Shown here piece after piece: positions 9,101 through 16,384 of a stretch of DNA of 64,000 bases (position 1 is its first letter; each line of letters opens with the position of its first letter). Both the position numbers and the translations under genes were made by a program. The stretch covers positions 846,449 to 910,448 of the forward strand of contig NZ_AP018223.1 of the NCBI RefSeq assembly GCF_002368035.1. The letters are read 5' to 3'. Below the pieces are notes generated by a model. The model was not told the DNA's origin. It worked only from the letters and a program-made list of their open reading frames with translations, and made no database searches. The DNA is from Nostoc linckia NIES-25. GTDB lineage: Bacteria; Cyanobacteriota; Cyanobacteriia; Cyanobacteriales; Nostocaceae.

Positions 9101-9440
9101 TACACCTCTACAAGCGATAATCAACCCAGTCACCAGTCCCCAATCCCCAGTCCCTAATCCTGACAGAGCAAGCTTTGTAAATTTATCATCTGAAAATCTG
9201 ATTTTGATGGCTTTGAAGCCAGCAGAAGACGACCCACAGCAGTTGATTCTGCGGTGTTATGAATGTCACGGAGAAACAGCCGAGTTATCTTTGCAAAGCG
9301 ATCTAGGAATAAGTCTCGGAAATACGGTAGATTTGTTAGAGCGTTCTAGCGATCCTGCTCCTAAATTCTCATCTGAGCAACAAATCTTGACGATACAGCC
9401 TTGGAAAATCGTCAGCTTCAAAGTCAATCCCAATAAGTAA
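6153..9440 (+). CDS. Alpha-mannosidase, glycoside hydrolase family 38
   Basis: Retaining alpha-mannosidase of about 1095 residues, probably cytoplasmic since no signal peptide follows the ATG at 6153 (an upstream ATG at 6084 would overlap the divergent promoter). The GH38 zinc/catalytic motif HAHLDLAW is at residues 247-254. The nucleophile is Asp361 in WVPDSFGF. Further family signatures are GDHGGGPTRD and FHRGCYTTHADQKRWNR, then an all-beta C-terminal half. The N-terminal part before residue 200 resembles the beta-sandwich of the larger ER-type/cytosolic GH38 enzymes. It is unusual in carrying repeat-derived peptide inserts: LLKGGWGDLKSK (about 229-242), a Pro/Ser-rich block (about 490-538) and SPQSPVPNPD near the C-terminus. 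All keep the frame, which argues that the gene is still under selection. Substrate specificity is not readable. Confidence 0.9.
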   Translation: MTPIISESQSNLISQAIEQLRSFSQVNLQSTWLYRESDQIITDVTAANLSDWQPVELNAKEHIAWTGGKKVLWLGQKLVVPQDIQGYPLAGLSLRLALAWWADAVQIYVNGELALEGDLFDSSPRVLLSRKVTPGEEFIVALRLVSPGHCDGALVRSLLIYESNDDDNPDPGFVADELAVLQLYLQKFAPEKLGVLVEAVEEVTNRRGAQKELVRSLRQHLIQSDILAPLLKGGWGDLKSKIHLLGHAHLDLAWLWPVSETWNAAQNTFESVLKLQADFPELIFCHSTPALYAWIEENRPDLFRAIQAQVAAGKWEVIGGTWVEPELNLIAGESIVRQLLYGQRYIQEKFGKLSPAVWVPDSFGFCATLPQFFANAGIEYFVTQKLRWNDTTKFDYGAFWWRSPDGSQVFTFMSAPIGEAIDPVKMASYALEWQSQTNLPESLWLPGVGDHGGGPTRDMLETAQRWQKSPFFPDIEFTTGEKYLQQIQSEFRIQNSEVRSYDSPSSPPPPHLPILRLRSVQVSPSPHLPTSPPPHLPIWNDELYLEFHRGCYTTHADQKRWNRRCETLLYEAELFATLANISCGVTYPKAEIEAAWKQVLFQQFHDILPGSSITQVYQDALPEWQQVEQTGTKILQESLQAIASHTTLPQPPQPNSLPIFIFNSLNWQRSEVVSIALPAPATTTQQWQIYDAFGQLLVSQLSQPSTLLFLAPDIPPVGYRLFWLSPSSPTLQEAKATSPEWVLENEFLRVVVNPETGDLSSVFDKTYQREVLSGAGNQLQAFKDSGQYWDAWNIDPNYAQHPLPPTNLQSIEWVEQGAVQNRLRVVRQLGESEFCQDYILQTGSPVLKISSRVNWQENQVLVKAAFPLNIEADFATYEIPCSAIRRPTKPQTPAEQAKWEVPALRWADLTGETNQGLYGISLLNDCKYGYDAKANQLRLTLLRSPNWPDPEADRGLHEFTYALYPHANTWESAHTVQRGYELNTPLQAIINPVTSPQSPVPNPDRASFVNLSSENLILMALKPAEDDPQQLILRCYECHGETAELSLQSDLGISLGNTVDLLERSSDPAPKFSSEQQILTIQPWKIVSFKVNPNK
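7615..7770. repeat. Composite short repeats inserted in frame in the mannosidase gene
   Basis: (CAGAATT)n units are followed by a CTTCGGCTCCGCTCAGTACAAG-type stretch and (CCCCACCTC/CCCATCT)n units. These sequence types are intergenic elsewhere in the window (for example 10034-10070, 14850-14886). Here they encode about 50 residues between the catalytic motif region and the WNDELYLEFHRG motif. Confidence 0.8.
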
Positions 9441-9510
9441 TTCTAGACCACAACAAATCATTACTCTAGAGTTGAGAGTCTAGAGTTGTTAACCTTTGAC
9501 TCTTAAGTAC

Positions 9511-9530
9511 AGACGCGATTAATCGCGTCT
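9511..9530. repeat. Palindromic repeat AGACGCGATTAATCGCGTCT
   Basis: Perfect 20-base palindrome flanked by GTAC and CTAC. Related copies occur at about 44157 (partial), 56522 and 56563, all intergenic. Here it lies between the mannosidase and psbN stop codons and may also act as a hairpin for either transcript. Confidence 0.75.
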
Positions 9531-9545
9531 CTACTCCTAACTCTC

Positions 9546-9677
9546 CTAGTCTTCGTGATCTTCAAAAGGATCGCTCAACTGCTTGCTGGGAGGGCCAAAG
9601 GAGGTATAAATTCCATAGCCTGTAATGGCAATCAAAACAGCTGCTACAGAAATGCTAAGAACTATTGCGGGTTCCAT
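9546..9677 (-). CDS. psbN: Photosystem II assembly protein PsbN
   Basis: Forty-three-residue protein that begins MEPAIVLSISVAAVLIAITG and ends FGPPSKQLSDPFEDHED, which is the PsbN pattern. It has one membrane helix (about residues 5-25) and a conserved polar C-terminal tail. PsbN is a thylakoid assembly factor needed for PSII repair and assembly rather than a stable PSII subunit. It is encoded on the strand opposite psbH and next to it, the arrangement conserved in cyanobacteria and chloroplasts. The 85 bases between the two starts hold both promoters. Identification is firm from sequence and position. Confidence 0.93.
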   Translation of the reverse strand: MEPAIVLSISVAAVLIAITGYGIYTSFGPPSKQLSDPFEDHED

Positions 9678-9762
9678 AATTTTAAGATTGATTATGAGTG
9701 CTATTCTTATAGAATATTACAGAAGATTAAAAAAAGCTTGGGCAAGTAATCTTAGGTGAACT

Positions 9763-9966
9763 ATGGCACAAAGGACTAGGTTGGGAGATATCCTGAGACC
9801 ACTGAACTCTGAGTATGGAAAAGTGGCACCAGGTTGGGGTACTACCCCTGTGATGGCTGTTTTTATGTTGCTGTTTTTTGTGTTTCTGTTGATTATTCTG
9901 CAACTTTACAATAAAACAATCTTGGTTCAGGATGTAAATGTCGATTGGCGGAGTTTAGGACGCTAA
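9763..9966 (+). CDS. psbH: Photosystem II 10-kDa phosphoprotein PsbH
   Basis: Sixty-seven-residue PSII core subunit. The sequence MAQRTRLGDILRPLNSEYGK is the conserved stromal N-terminus, followed by PGWGTTPVM, one transmembrane helix (about residues 29-49) and the lumenal tail NVDWRSLG. PsbH stabilises the CP47 side of PSII and bicarbonate/QB-site function. The cyanobacterial form lacks the N-terminal phosphorylation extension of plants, as here. The gene is divergent from psbN and followed by a clear intrinsic terminator, so it is probably transcribed alone. Confidence 0.96.
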   Translation: MAQRTRLGDILRPLNSEYGKVAPGWGTTPVMAVFMLLFFVFLLIILQLYNKTILVQDVNVDWRSLGR

Positions 9967-10007
9967 TGGATACACAGTTATCTAGTTTGGATAACAAGTA
10001 AACTCAT

Positions 10008-10030
10008 ACCCGGCTAGTCCGGGTTTTTTT
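10008..10030 (+). terminator. Intrinsic terminator of psbH
   Basis: The perfect stem ACCCGG/CCGGGT with loop CTAGT is followed by a run of seven T. It starts about 40 bases after the psbH stop. Confidence 0.88.
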
Positions 10031-10033
10031 GTC

Positions 10034-10070
10034 AGAATTCAGAATTCAGAATTCAGAAGTCAGAAGAAAT
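10034..10070. repeat. (CAGAATT)n short tandem repeat
   Basis: Three CAGAATT units plus CAGAAGT/CAGAAG variants. The same string occurs inside the mannosidase gene (about 7618-7650) and, in variant form, at 14850-14886. Confidence 0.75.
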
Positions 10071-10227
10071 ACTGGTGTAGATGTAGCTAAGGCATTACTC
10101 GCTGGTGGAGCGATCGCCTTTAGGCGTTGCCGTTAGGCATCGCTTTCTTTAATAGCCGATTATTTAGTAGACTACATAATAATATGTAAGTCTATATAGT
10201 AGTTTTAGAATTTATCGGAGATAAAAA

Positions 10228-10500
10228 ATGAATATATTTGGTATCGGTCTGCCGGAAATGGCTGTAATTATGGTAGTGGCGCTGTTAATCTTTGGCCCAA
10301 AGAAGTTACCAGAGATTGGCCGCAGTGTAGGCAAAACAATTCGCAGTTTTCAAGAAGCTTCTAAAGAGTTTCAAAGTGAGTTTCAAAAAGAAGCCGAACA
10401 ATTAGAAGAAGCTGTGAAAACTACCGCTGAATTGGAACCTAAGCAAATCGAGCCTGCTAAATCACAGCACGATACTGCTAATTCTTCACAAGTTGGCTAG
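10228..10500 (+). CDS. tatA: Twin-arginine translocase subunit TatA/E
   Basis: Ninety-residue Tat component. It has a short N-terminal membrane helix (about residues 3-21), the FGPKKLPEIGRSVGK hinge and amphipathic helix, then a charged Glu/Lys-rich tail. TatA oligomers form the pore through which folded, cofactor-bearing proteins cross the thylakoid or plasma membrane. The ribosome site GGAG lies 9-10 bases before the ATG. The FGPKKLPEIGRS signature and the simple tail fit TatA/TatE rather than TatB, although cyanobacterial TatA and TatB are close in sequence. No tatC is nearby, as is common in cyanobacteria. Confidence 0.9.
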   Translation: MNIFGIGLPEMAVIMVVALLIFGPKKLPEIGRSVGKTIRSFQEASKEFQSEFQKEAEQLEEAVKTTAELEPKQIEPAKSQHDTANSSQVG

Positions 10501-10514
10501 GAAAATATACCAAT

Positions 10515-10680
10515 TTTGGATTGGGCAAACAGGGCATGGGGAAAGGGAAAGGGGTATGGTTCGACAAGCTCACCAACCGGGGAAAAGGGGAAAGATTAAA
10601 TTTATTCCTTTTCCCTTTAACCTTGAACCTTTTCCCCTGCCTCCTTGTCCCCTTTTCTTCCCATGCCCCATACCCCTAAA
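10515..10680. repeat. Purine/pyrimidine low-complexity inverted repeat
   Basis: A G/A-rich half (GGGGAAAGGG-type units, with GGTTCGACAAGCTCACCAAC embedded) is followed by a C/T-rich half that is its imperfect complement (CATGCCCCATACCCCT matches AGGGGTATGG and GGGCATGGGG in the first half). It fills the tatA-pth gap and stays open in one frame by chance, giving pth a spurious N-terminal extension. Confidence 0.7.
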
Positions 10681-10699
10681 ATTGATTAACTGTAGCAAA

Positions 10700-11341
10700 A
10701 TGACAGAAGCTGTTACACAACCAGCTTTGGTGATTCCCCAGCTGATTGTTGGGTTGGGGAATCCAGAAAGCAAATATCACCAAACACGCCATAATATTGG
10801 CTTCGCTGCTGTGGAAGCTCTCTGTAGTGCTTGGCGCATTACCCTAGCGGAAAATCGCAAGTTTCAAGCAGAGTATGGGGAGGGTACGGCACCAGTTGGA
10901 GGTAAAATTCGCTTGCTCAAGCCCTTGACTTATATGAATCGCTCAGGACAAGCCATACAAGCTGTGACCAGTTGGTATAAATTACCGCCTGAGTCGGTGT
11001 TGATAATTTATGACGATATGGATTTACCTTTGGGTAAAACTCGTCTGCGCTTGTCTGGTTCTGCTGGGGGGCATAATGGAATGAAAAGTGCGATCGCACA
11101 TCTTAACACTCAAAATTTTCCCCGTTTGCGAATCGGTATTGGTAAACCCAAAGATGCAGCTAGTAAAGATGATTCAGATACTGTCTCCCATGTACTAGGG
11201 CGATTTTCTGCTAGCGAAAATCAGCTAATGTCTCTTGTACTTCAGTTCGTAGTTGAGTGTGTAGAATTAAGCCTGAAGCAGGGAGTAGAAAAGGCAATGA
11301 ATATTTGTAATAGCCGTACCATCAATCATTCTGAGTCTTAA
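10700..11341 (+). CDS. pth: Peptidyl-tRNA hydrolase
   Basis: Recycles tRNA by cleaving peptidyl-tRNA that has dropped off the ribosome. The 213-residue protein has the family signatures LIVGLGNPESKYHQTRHNIGF (catalytic His in RHNIGF), LLKPLTYMNRSG with the conserved Asn, YDDMDLPLGKTRLR with the conserved Asp, and SAGGHNGMKS. The ATG at 10700 was chosen because everything upstream in this frame is repeat-derived; it leaves a 13-residue leader before the conserved LIVGLGNP. Single-domain enzyme of normal length. Confidence 0.95.
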   Translation: MTEAVTQPALVIPQLIVGLGNPESKYHQTRHNIGFAAVEALCSAWRITLAENRKFQAEYGEGTAPVGGKIRLLKPLTYMNRSGQAIQAVTSWYKLPPESVLIIYDDMDLPLGKTRLRLSGSAGGHNGMKSAIAHLNTQNFPRLRIGIGKPKDAASKDDSDTVSHVLGRFSASENQLMSLVLQFVVECVELSLKQGVEKAMNICNSRTINHSES

Positions 11342-11387
11342 AATTCGACGAGAGTGTTGACCTGTGTCCCCTTGTCCCCTCTAGGGC

Positions 11388-11444
11388 GCTTATATTGGTT
11401 GATGGGCAGCGATTTTAGCTTGCTCCATCCAACCAATATAAAGC
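11388..11444. repeat. Imperfect inverted repeat (hairpin element)
   Basis: Left arm 11388-11405 (GCTTATATTGGTTGATGG) pairs with right arm 11425-11444 apart from two single-base bulges; the 19-base loop lies between. It sits between the convergent pth and rpsU genes. There is no T-tract, so a small repeat element is more likely than a terminator. Confidence 0.65.
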
Positions 11445-11620
11445 TCCTATACACTCTGTGCATAGGTAAATTCACTCATCGACACCCTAACAAAGGGGTG
11501 CATCATATCTTGCTTAATTTTTGTAAGAATAATGGCGATGTCTACGAAGGGCTATGCCTACGAGCCGTTGCCTGTTGTAGGTTATTAACTCAAGCAACGT
11601 TAATACCAAAGCAAATAAGT

Positions 11621-11800
11621 TTATTTAAAACGTCTTTTGCGTCTAGCTGCCACTGCCTTACGTTTGCGTTTTTCTAAGGGTGTTTCAAAGTGCCGATGAT
11701 ATTTTACGTCAGCCAATATGCCAGCTTTGGAAACCTGGCGTTTAAATCGACGTAAAGCTGAATCTATTCCTTCGTTCTCTCCTAGAACAACCTGAGTCAT
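11621..11800 (-). CDS. rpsU: 30S ribosomal protein S21
   Basis: Fifty-nine-residue S21: MTQVVLGENEGIDSALRRFK, then VSKAGILADVKYHRHFETP, ending in the basic tail KRKRKAVAARRKRRFK. S21 sits on the 30S platform near the anti-Shine-Dalgarno region and helps initiation. The start at 11800 matches the family N-terminus and has AAGGCAAG just upstream; a longer in-frame start at 11833 adds 11 residues with no family support. Monocistronic, convergent with pth. Confidence 0.95.
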   Translation of the reverse strand: MTQVVLGENEGIDSALRRFKRQVSKAGILADVKYHRHFETPLEKRKRKAVAARRKRRFK

Positions 11801-12299
11801 TCTTGCCTTGTCCTCATAATCAATAGTTTCCATTGTAATAGTAGCCTCAACCTTAGTAAAACCCCCCCGAATAAAGCCACGATTAGGAGGCTATTGGTCT
11901 GGTTGAGATCGGTTATTGTGTACTTTACACTTGCTCAAATCAGCATTTAGCTACAAGTTTAATCAAACTACCCTAATGCACTTTCAGGGGCAGTAGAGAA
12001 CATAGAAAAATTACAGCCGTTCCCAATCGCATGAGGTACATAAATTTGTAAGCAAGCCAAACTTGCTTGGCATCCCTATCTTTTACATCACCAAGGCCAG
12101 AAACGCTATATTATGTTAAATTTTTCTGACAGTACTTTTTTATAAGCTCAGAATTCACGAGTCTGGAACTTTAATCTAGAATGCTCGAAAAATCTAGGCT
12201 ACCATAAATTCTTTATTTTTATTAAATTGTTAAGCTTGGTCTTGAAGTGTTATTAATTTTGCATTTTGACTTGTGAATTCTCAATTCTGGCTTCTGACT
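11801..12299. other. Intergenic region upstream of rpsU
   Basis: Non-coding as far as can be seen. It must contain the rpsU promoter. A run of seven C with an AGGAGG downstream at about 11866-11892 is the only distinctive feature. The end near 12265-12300 has degenerate GAATTCTCAATTCTGGCTTCTGACTT repeat-like sequence. Confidence 0.5.
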
Positions 12300-12641
12300 T
12301 TAAAAGTTGATTCTGCCCCCATTGAATAATTTATATCCCACCGTTAATGCAGTGAAGGCAACTAATAAATTCCATAAACTAGTCGATCTAAAAATTATTC
12401 CACCGCTCAAAAAAACTAGTACTATACCAACACCTAATAAAATCCATCCCAAATTGCTAGCCTCTCTGTGAAAAAAGACTAGTGTAAAAGCACCTGCCAT
12501 GATTGCTAAAACTGAGGCTGTAGCAGGTAAGCTACGGGAAAAAGAATAGTAACCTGTGACAAATATGATGTTTTGAGTAAAAAAATATAAGCCTGTAAAA
12601 AGCAATATTAAACCTATAACTTTAATCGACAACCTGCCCAT
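12300..12641 (-). CDS. Small four-helix membrane protein, unknown
   Basis: I do not recognise a family. The 113-residue protein has four hydrophobic segments (roughly residues 7-27, 38-56, 64-82 and 86-105) with short loops, so it is probably an integral membrane protein with both ends on the same side. There are no catalytic motifs. The start ATG at 12641 is preceded by AT-rich sequence without a strong ribosome site. It stands alone between the rpsU and SPFH gene regions. Confidence 0.6.
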   Translation of the reverse strand: MGRLSIKVIGLILLFTGLYFFTQNIIFVTGYYSFSRSLPATASVLAIMAGAFTLVFFHREASNLGWILLGVGIVLVFLSGGIIFRSTSLWNLLVAFTALTVGYKLFNGGRINF

Positions 12642-13025
12642 AGTATTTGTATATTATTTTTATGTGGCTGAACCTAATTTTATTCCGAATTATACTGGAA
12701 TTTTTAAATTAGTACTAAAAATCACGTAAAATTATTTTAACTTTAATTAAGTAAATGTACGCAAATAATCTGGTCTGTGTGGAGGTGTAGGTGTAAGTAA
12801 AGCTGATTACAGAAAGTACTTCTTGCCAGGGTGCGATCGAGGTGCTTTAATAGCGATCGCATTCTGCAAAAGTTTCCTACACACAAGACGCCCAGCGACT
12901 CGATATCAGACATTGCTGCTGGTGTTGATAAAATTACAGACTCAAAACATTTAACTCAAAGGTATGACAAGCTAGTAGCATATCCTTGATACTAGATTCT
13001 CCCAAACAGCTAAATAGGAGCGTAT
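12642..13025. other. Intergenic region with divergent promoters
   Basis: No gene seen. It lies between the divergent small membrane protein gene and the SPFH gene and contains a GCGATCGC HIP1 site at about 12854. An AGGAG ribosome site precedes the ATG at 13026. Confidence 0.5.
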
Positions 13026-13868
13026 ATGGAGCCAATCATTGCTATAGTCTTAGCCCTTATAGGCTATGCCTTAGGTTCTGCCAAACTGATTAATCAAGGT
13101 AATGAAGCTTTAGTGGAACGGCTAGGACGGTATCATCGAAAACTTAAGCCAGGGCTAAACTTTATTGTTCCCTTGGTGGATCAAATTGTTATGGAAGATA
13201 CCACGCGAGAGCAATATATCGACATCAAACCCCAGAATGTAATTACCAAAGATAATATTTACGTAGAAGTAGACGCAATTGTATACTGGCGGATTATAGA
13301 TATTGAGAAAAGCTTTTACGCTATTGAAGATCTTCAAGGAGCATTGGTGCAGCTAGCCACAACTACGTTGCGGGAAATTATTGCTCAAAACACCCTTGAG
13401 CAAACCAATGTCTCTAGAGCGGAAATGGACAGAGCTATTCTAAATCAGTTGAATGAAATTACGGCAGATTGGGGAGTACAAATTCTGCGCTTAGATCTTC
13501 AAAGAATTACTTTACCTGAGAGTGTACGTAAATCTAGGGAAGATGAGCAAGCTGCTGAAATCAGAAAACGGGCATTAATTACCGAAGCGGAAGGACAAAA
13601 AGAAGCCGCCATTCGCAAAGCAGAAGGAACTATGACTTCAGTTGAAATCATTGCCCAAGCCTTACGTTCTAATCCAGAAAGTAAGGAAATTCTGCGGTAT
13701 CTAGTGGCTCAGGATTACGTCAAGGCTAGTCAGCAACTCGGCGAGAGCAATAATGCTAAAATTGTTTTTGTCGATCCAGCTAACTCAACTGAGATGTTTC
13801 AGGAGTTAATTGCTGAGTCAGTAAATAACGAAGATCGCCCCAAAAAATCAGAAAACGGGACTACTTAA
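13026..13868 (+). CDS. SPFH/Band 7 family protein (stomatin/QmcA-like)
   Basis: Membrane-anchored scaffold of 280 residues. A single N-terminal hydrophobic anchor (about residues 3-17) is followed by the Band 7 domain with GNEALVERLGRYHRKLKPGLNFIVP and TREQYIDIKPQNVITKDNI. A long charged helical region follows (about 170-225, EIRKRALITEAEGQKEAAIRKAEG), typical of oligomerising stomatins, then a polar tail. Such proteins organise membrane microdomains and often work with membrane proteases or an NfeD partner. No NfeD gene is adjacent here, so a partner cannot be named. AGGAG sits 6-7 bases before the ATG. Confidence 0.9.
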   Translation: MEPIIAIVLALIGYALGSAKLINQGNEALVERLGRYHRKLKPGLNFIVPLVDQIVMEDTTREQYIDIKPQNVITKDNIYVEVDAIVYWRIIDIEKSFYAIEDLQGALVQLATTTLREIIAQNTLEQTNVSRAEMDRAILNQLNEITADWGVQILRLDLQRITLPESVRKSREDEQAAEIRKRALITEAEGQKEAAIRKAEGTMTSVEIIAQALRSNPESKEILRYLVAQDYVKASQQLGESNNAKIVFVDPANSTEMFQELIAESVNNEDRPKKSENGTT

Positions 13869-13988
13869 GGGAACTCCAACAAATAAATTATCCTGCTTGA
13901 AGTTGTTGACAGATAACTGTTGACCGTTGACTGTGAATAGTAGGATATTTTTTATTTAGAATTCCCTACTCCCCACTCACCGCATTTA

Positions 13989-14849
13989 TTAAAATTTATG
14001 CTGTGCGGTTTGTCGGAATATTGCATCAGCTACCAGGGAAACATCGCGCATTTCTTGGACATCGTGAACCCGCAGGATATCAGCCCCATTCACGATCGCA
14101 GCACAACAAGCTGCTGCGGTTCCCCAAACTCGTGCTTTGGGATCTGGTCGATTGACAATCTTACCAATAAAGCTTTTACGAGATGCTCCTACTAGAATAG
14201 GACAATTGAGTGCCCTGAGCGATCGCAATCGCTGAAAAATTTCTAAATTTTGCTCATAATTCTTCGCAAAACCAATACCAGGATCGATAATCACTTTATT
14301 TGGGTCAACGCCCACAGCAGTTGCAGCCGCGATTTGTTTTTGCAAAAAACTAAAAATCTCTGCCATCAAATCCTGATAATCAGTCATCTGTTGCATGGTT
14401 TGTGGCGTTCCCCGGATGTGCATTAAAATAATCGGCACGCCTAAACTGGCGACGGTTGGCAACATTTCCGAATCAAAGCTACCACCAGAAATATCATTAA
14501 TCATATCTGCCCCAGCCTCTATACATGCCCTGGCTACAGCAGCACGGGTAGTATCTACAGAAATCGGTACTGAAATTTTTGGTCTGAGTACCTCTAACAC
14601 CGATAGCACCCGGTCGAGTTCCTCTGCGAAAGTTATTTGTTTTGCTCCTGGTCGAGTTGATTGACCACCCACATCGATAATGTCAGCACCAGCAGCCACC
14701 AATGCTTGCGCCTGGACTAAAGCCGCAGAGGTCTTGTTAAACTCACCTCCATCGCTAAAGCTATCAGGCGTTACATTCAAAATGCCCATCAAATAAGTCC
14801 GCTGTCCCCACTCGAAACAGCGTCCCCGGATTATCAAGTTACTTGGCAT
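13989..14849 (-). CDS. folP: Dihydropteroate synthase
   Basis: Condenses p-aminobenzoate with hydroxymethyl-dihydropterin diphosphate in folate synthesis. The 286-residue TIM-barrel protein carries MGILNVTPDSFSDGG, the pterin-site GGQSTRPGA, NDISGG, LMHIRGTP, DPGIGFAKNYEQN, GASRKSF and the C-terminal RVHDV motif; all expected binding residues are present. It lies just upstream of tpiA on the same strand in reading order (tpiA first, then folP, 126 bases apart), with a short repeat between, so cotranscription is possible but not shown. Confidence 0.95.
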   Translation of the reverse strand: MPSNLIIRGRCFEWGQRTYLMGILNVTPDSFSDGGEFNKTSAALVQAQALVAAGADIIDVGGQSTRPGAKQITFAEELDRVLSVLEVLRPKISVPISVDTTRAAVARACIEAGADMINDISGGSFDSEMLPTVASLGVPIILMHIRGTPQTMQQMTDYQDLMAEIFSFLQKQIAAATAVGVDPNKVIIDPGIGFAKNYEQNLEIFQRLRSLRALNCPILVGASRKSFIGKIVNRPDPKARVWGTAAACCAAIVNGADILRVHDVQEMRDVSLVADAIFRQTAQHKF

Positions 14850-14886
14850 AAAAAGAAGTCAGAATTCAGAATCCAGAATTCAGAAT
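14850..14886. repeat. (CAGAATT/CAGAAGT)n short repeat
   Basis: Degenerate copies of the CAGAATT-type repeat (GTCAGAATTCAGAATCCAG, then AATTCAGAATAC), placed between folP and tpiA. Confidence 0.65.
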
Positions 14887-14975
14887 ACTTCACTTGTAAA
14901 GTTAAAAATCGAAGCGGAGGCTTGCTTTGATATTAGCCATTCCCATGCAGAAGCATGGGAACGATAAAAGGCACA

Positions 14976-15707
14976 TCAGACTGACTTATAATTGACAATC
15001 CGAGCGAAACTCTCAGATTCGAGACTTGCTCCTCCCACTAAAACGCCATCTATTTCTGGTTGAGCCATGATTTCATCAATATTATTTGGCTTGACTGAGC
15101 CACCATATTGAATTGATACATTTGGATTGCTCAATTGGCTGCGAATTAAACCAATTATTCGATTAGCTTCTACAGCTTCACAAGTATCACCAGTGCCAAT
15201 TGCCCAAATTGGTTCGTATGCTATCACCAAATTTTCTTGATCTATATCTACCAAGCCTTTGTCGAGTTGGAGACTAATCAGTGATTCTGTTTCTCCCTTA
15301 TCTCGTTGTTCTTTGGTTTCACCAACACAGAGAATTGGGGTCAAACCGAACCTTTGAGCTGTTCGCAGGCGCAGATTTACGGTGGCGTCCGTTTCGCCAA
15401 AGTATTGGCGTCGTTCGCTATGACCGACAATCACAAAGCGTGCGCCAATTTCTGTCAGCATAGGGGCAGAAATTTCACCAGTGTAGGCTCCATATTCTTC
15501 CCAATGAACATTTTGCGCCCCCAGTTGTACGCGACTACCATGTAAATTCCTAGACAAAACGCTGAGATTAGTGAAAGGAGGACACAATAGTATTTCACGT
15601 TCTTCAGGCGTTTCCTGTAGGTAGGGCAGAAATCCTTGTAAAAATTCTTCGGATTCTGCCTGGGTTTTGTACATTTTCCAGTTACCGGCAATAACTATTT
15701 TCCGCAC
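14976..15707 (-). CDS. tpiA: Triosephosphate isomerase
   Basis: Interconverts dihydroxyacetone phosphate and glyceraldehyde 3-phosphate in the Calvin cycle and glycolysis. Family signatures: RKIVIAGNWKMYK (Asn and Lys of the active site), GAQNVHWEEYGAYTGE, VIVGHSERRQYF (catalytic His), AYEPIWAIGTG (catalytic Glu) and YGGSVKPNN. The GTG at 15707 gives the usual cyanobacterial N-terminus and a 243-residue protein. An upstream ATG at 15752 would add 15 unconserved residues; neither has a strong ribosome site, so the start is uncertain by that amount. Confidence 0.94.
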   Translation of the reverse strand: MRKIVIAGNWKMYKTQAESEEFLQGFLPYLQETPEEREILLCPPFTNLSVLSRNLHGSRVQLGAQNVHWEEYGAYTGEISAPMLTEIGARFVIVGHSERRQYFGETDATVNLRLRTAQRFGLTPILCVGETKEQRDKGETESLISLQLDKGLVDIDQENLVIAYEPIWAIGTGDTCEAVEANRIIGLIRSQLSNPNVSIQYGGSVKPNNIDEIMAQPEIDGVLVGGASLESESFARIVNYKSV

Positions 15708-15874
15708 GGGTAATTTCGTCAAGATCCTAACGCTACTAGATGCATTTTTCACTCTACTACTTTTTCGTACACTCCTCGTCGGTCAAGGATTGAAACTAGC
15801 TCTTTACATAGCCTCGTCAGGTAATAGCCGAACAACTACAATAAATTTAAAATCCTCAGCAAGAGTAAACTCAA

Positions 15875-16306
15875 ATGGGTAAGCAGATGGGACAAGTAAT
15901 AGTTACCCTCACTGTCACAAATCGAATCGACCGAGTTCTGGCTGAGCGAGGCTTCATTTTTTTGGAGGAGGTACGCTCTTGTACGCTGGATGATGTTTTA
16001 GTTGATACAGGTGCAACATTACTGTGTTTACCTGCGAGCCTTATTAGTCAACTAGGTTTAGTTCAAGGTGGAGAAGCTTAGGTAGAAACTGCGGCTGGAG
16101 TGCAGCAAGGGCGAATTTTTCGAGATGTGGAATTAAGTATTGGAGAAAGGCAAGGAACTTTTGATTGTTTGGAACTTACAGAAGTACCATATCCGCTATT
16201 AGGTGTGACGCCAGTGGAAGTTTTAGGGTTAGAACCAGACCTTAAAAATCGAAAATTGCGTGTTTTTCCGATGAATTCTGAGCAGACATATCTGACTGTA
16301 TTGTAG
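15875..16306 (+). pseudogene. Retropepsin-like aspartyl protease gene split by an amber codon
   Basis: Two segments in the same frame, 15875-16081 and 16082-16306, together encode a clan AA aspartic protease-like protein of about 143 residues. The first holds the catalytic motif VDTGATLLCLP and the second continues naturally (VETAAGVQQGRIF, then YPLLGVTPVEVLGLEPDL). They are separated only by a TAG at 16079-16081. No base is lost or gained, so a single substitution to a stop (or a sequencing error) explains the break. A start at 15887 (MGQVIVTLTVTN) is equally possible. Cytoplasmic; natural substrates of this small cyanobacterial family are not known to me. Confidence 0.75.
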
Positions 16307-16384
16307 CTGAGCTAATACAATAGAAATAGCAGTCAAGAGGTCTGACTTTTTGAGGATGAATTAGCAGTCAAAGACAGCCTTTTA

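Noticed and set aside
9555..9749. Plus-strand open frame of 64 codons before psbH
   Set aside because: It is antisense to psbN, which has a perfect family match on the other strand.
10493..10699. N-terminal extension of peptidyl-tRNA hydrolase
   Set aside because: The extension is encoded by a low-complexity inverted repeat and is not found in the family; the ATG at 10700 is the sensible start.
11354..11677. Plus-strand open frame of 107 codons between pth and rpsU
   Set aside because: It runs through an inverted repeat and a dispersed repeat and overlaps rpsU on the other strand; codon use is not gene-like.
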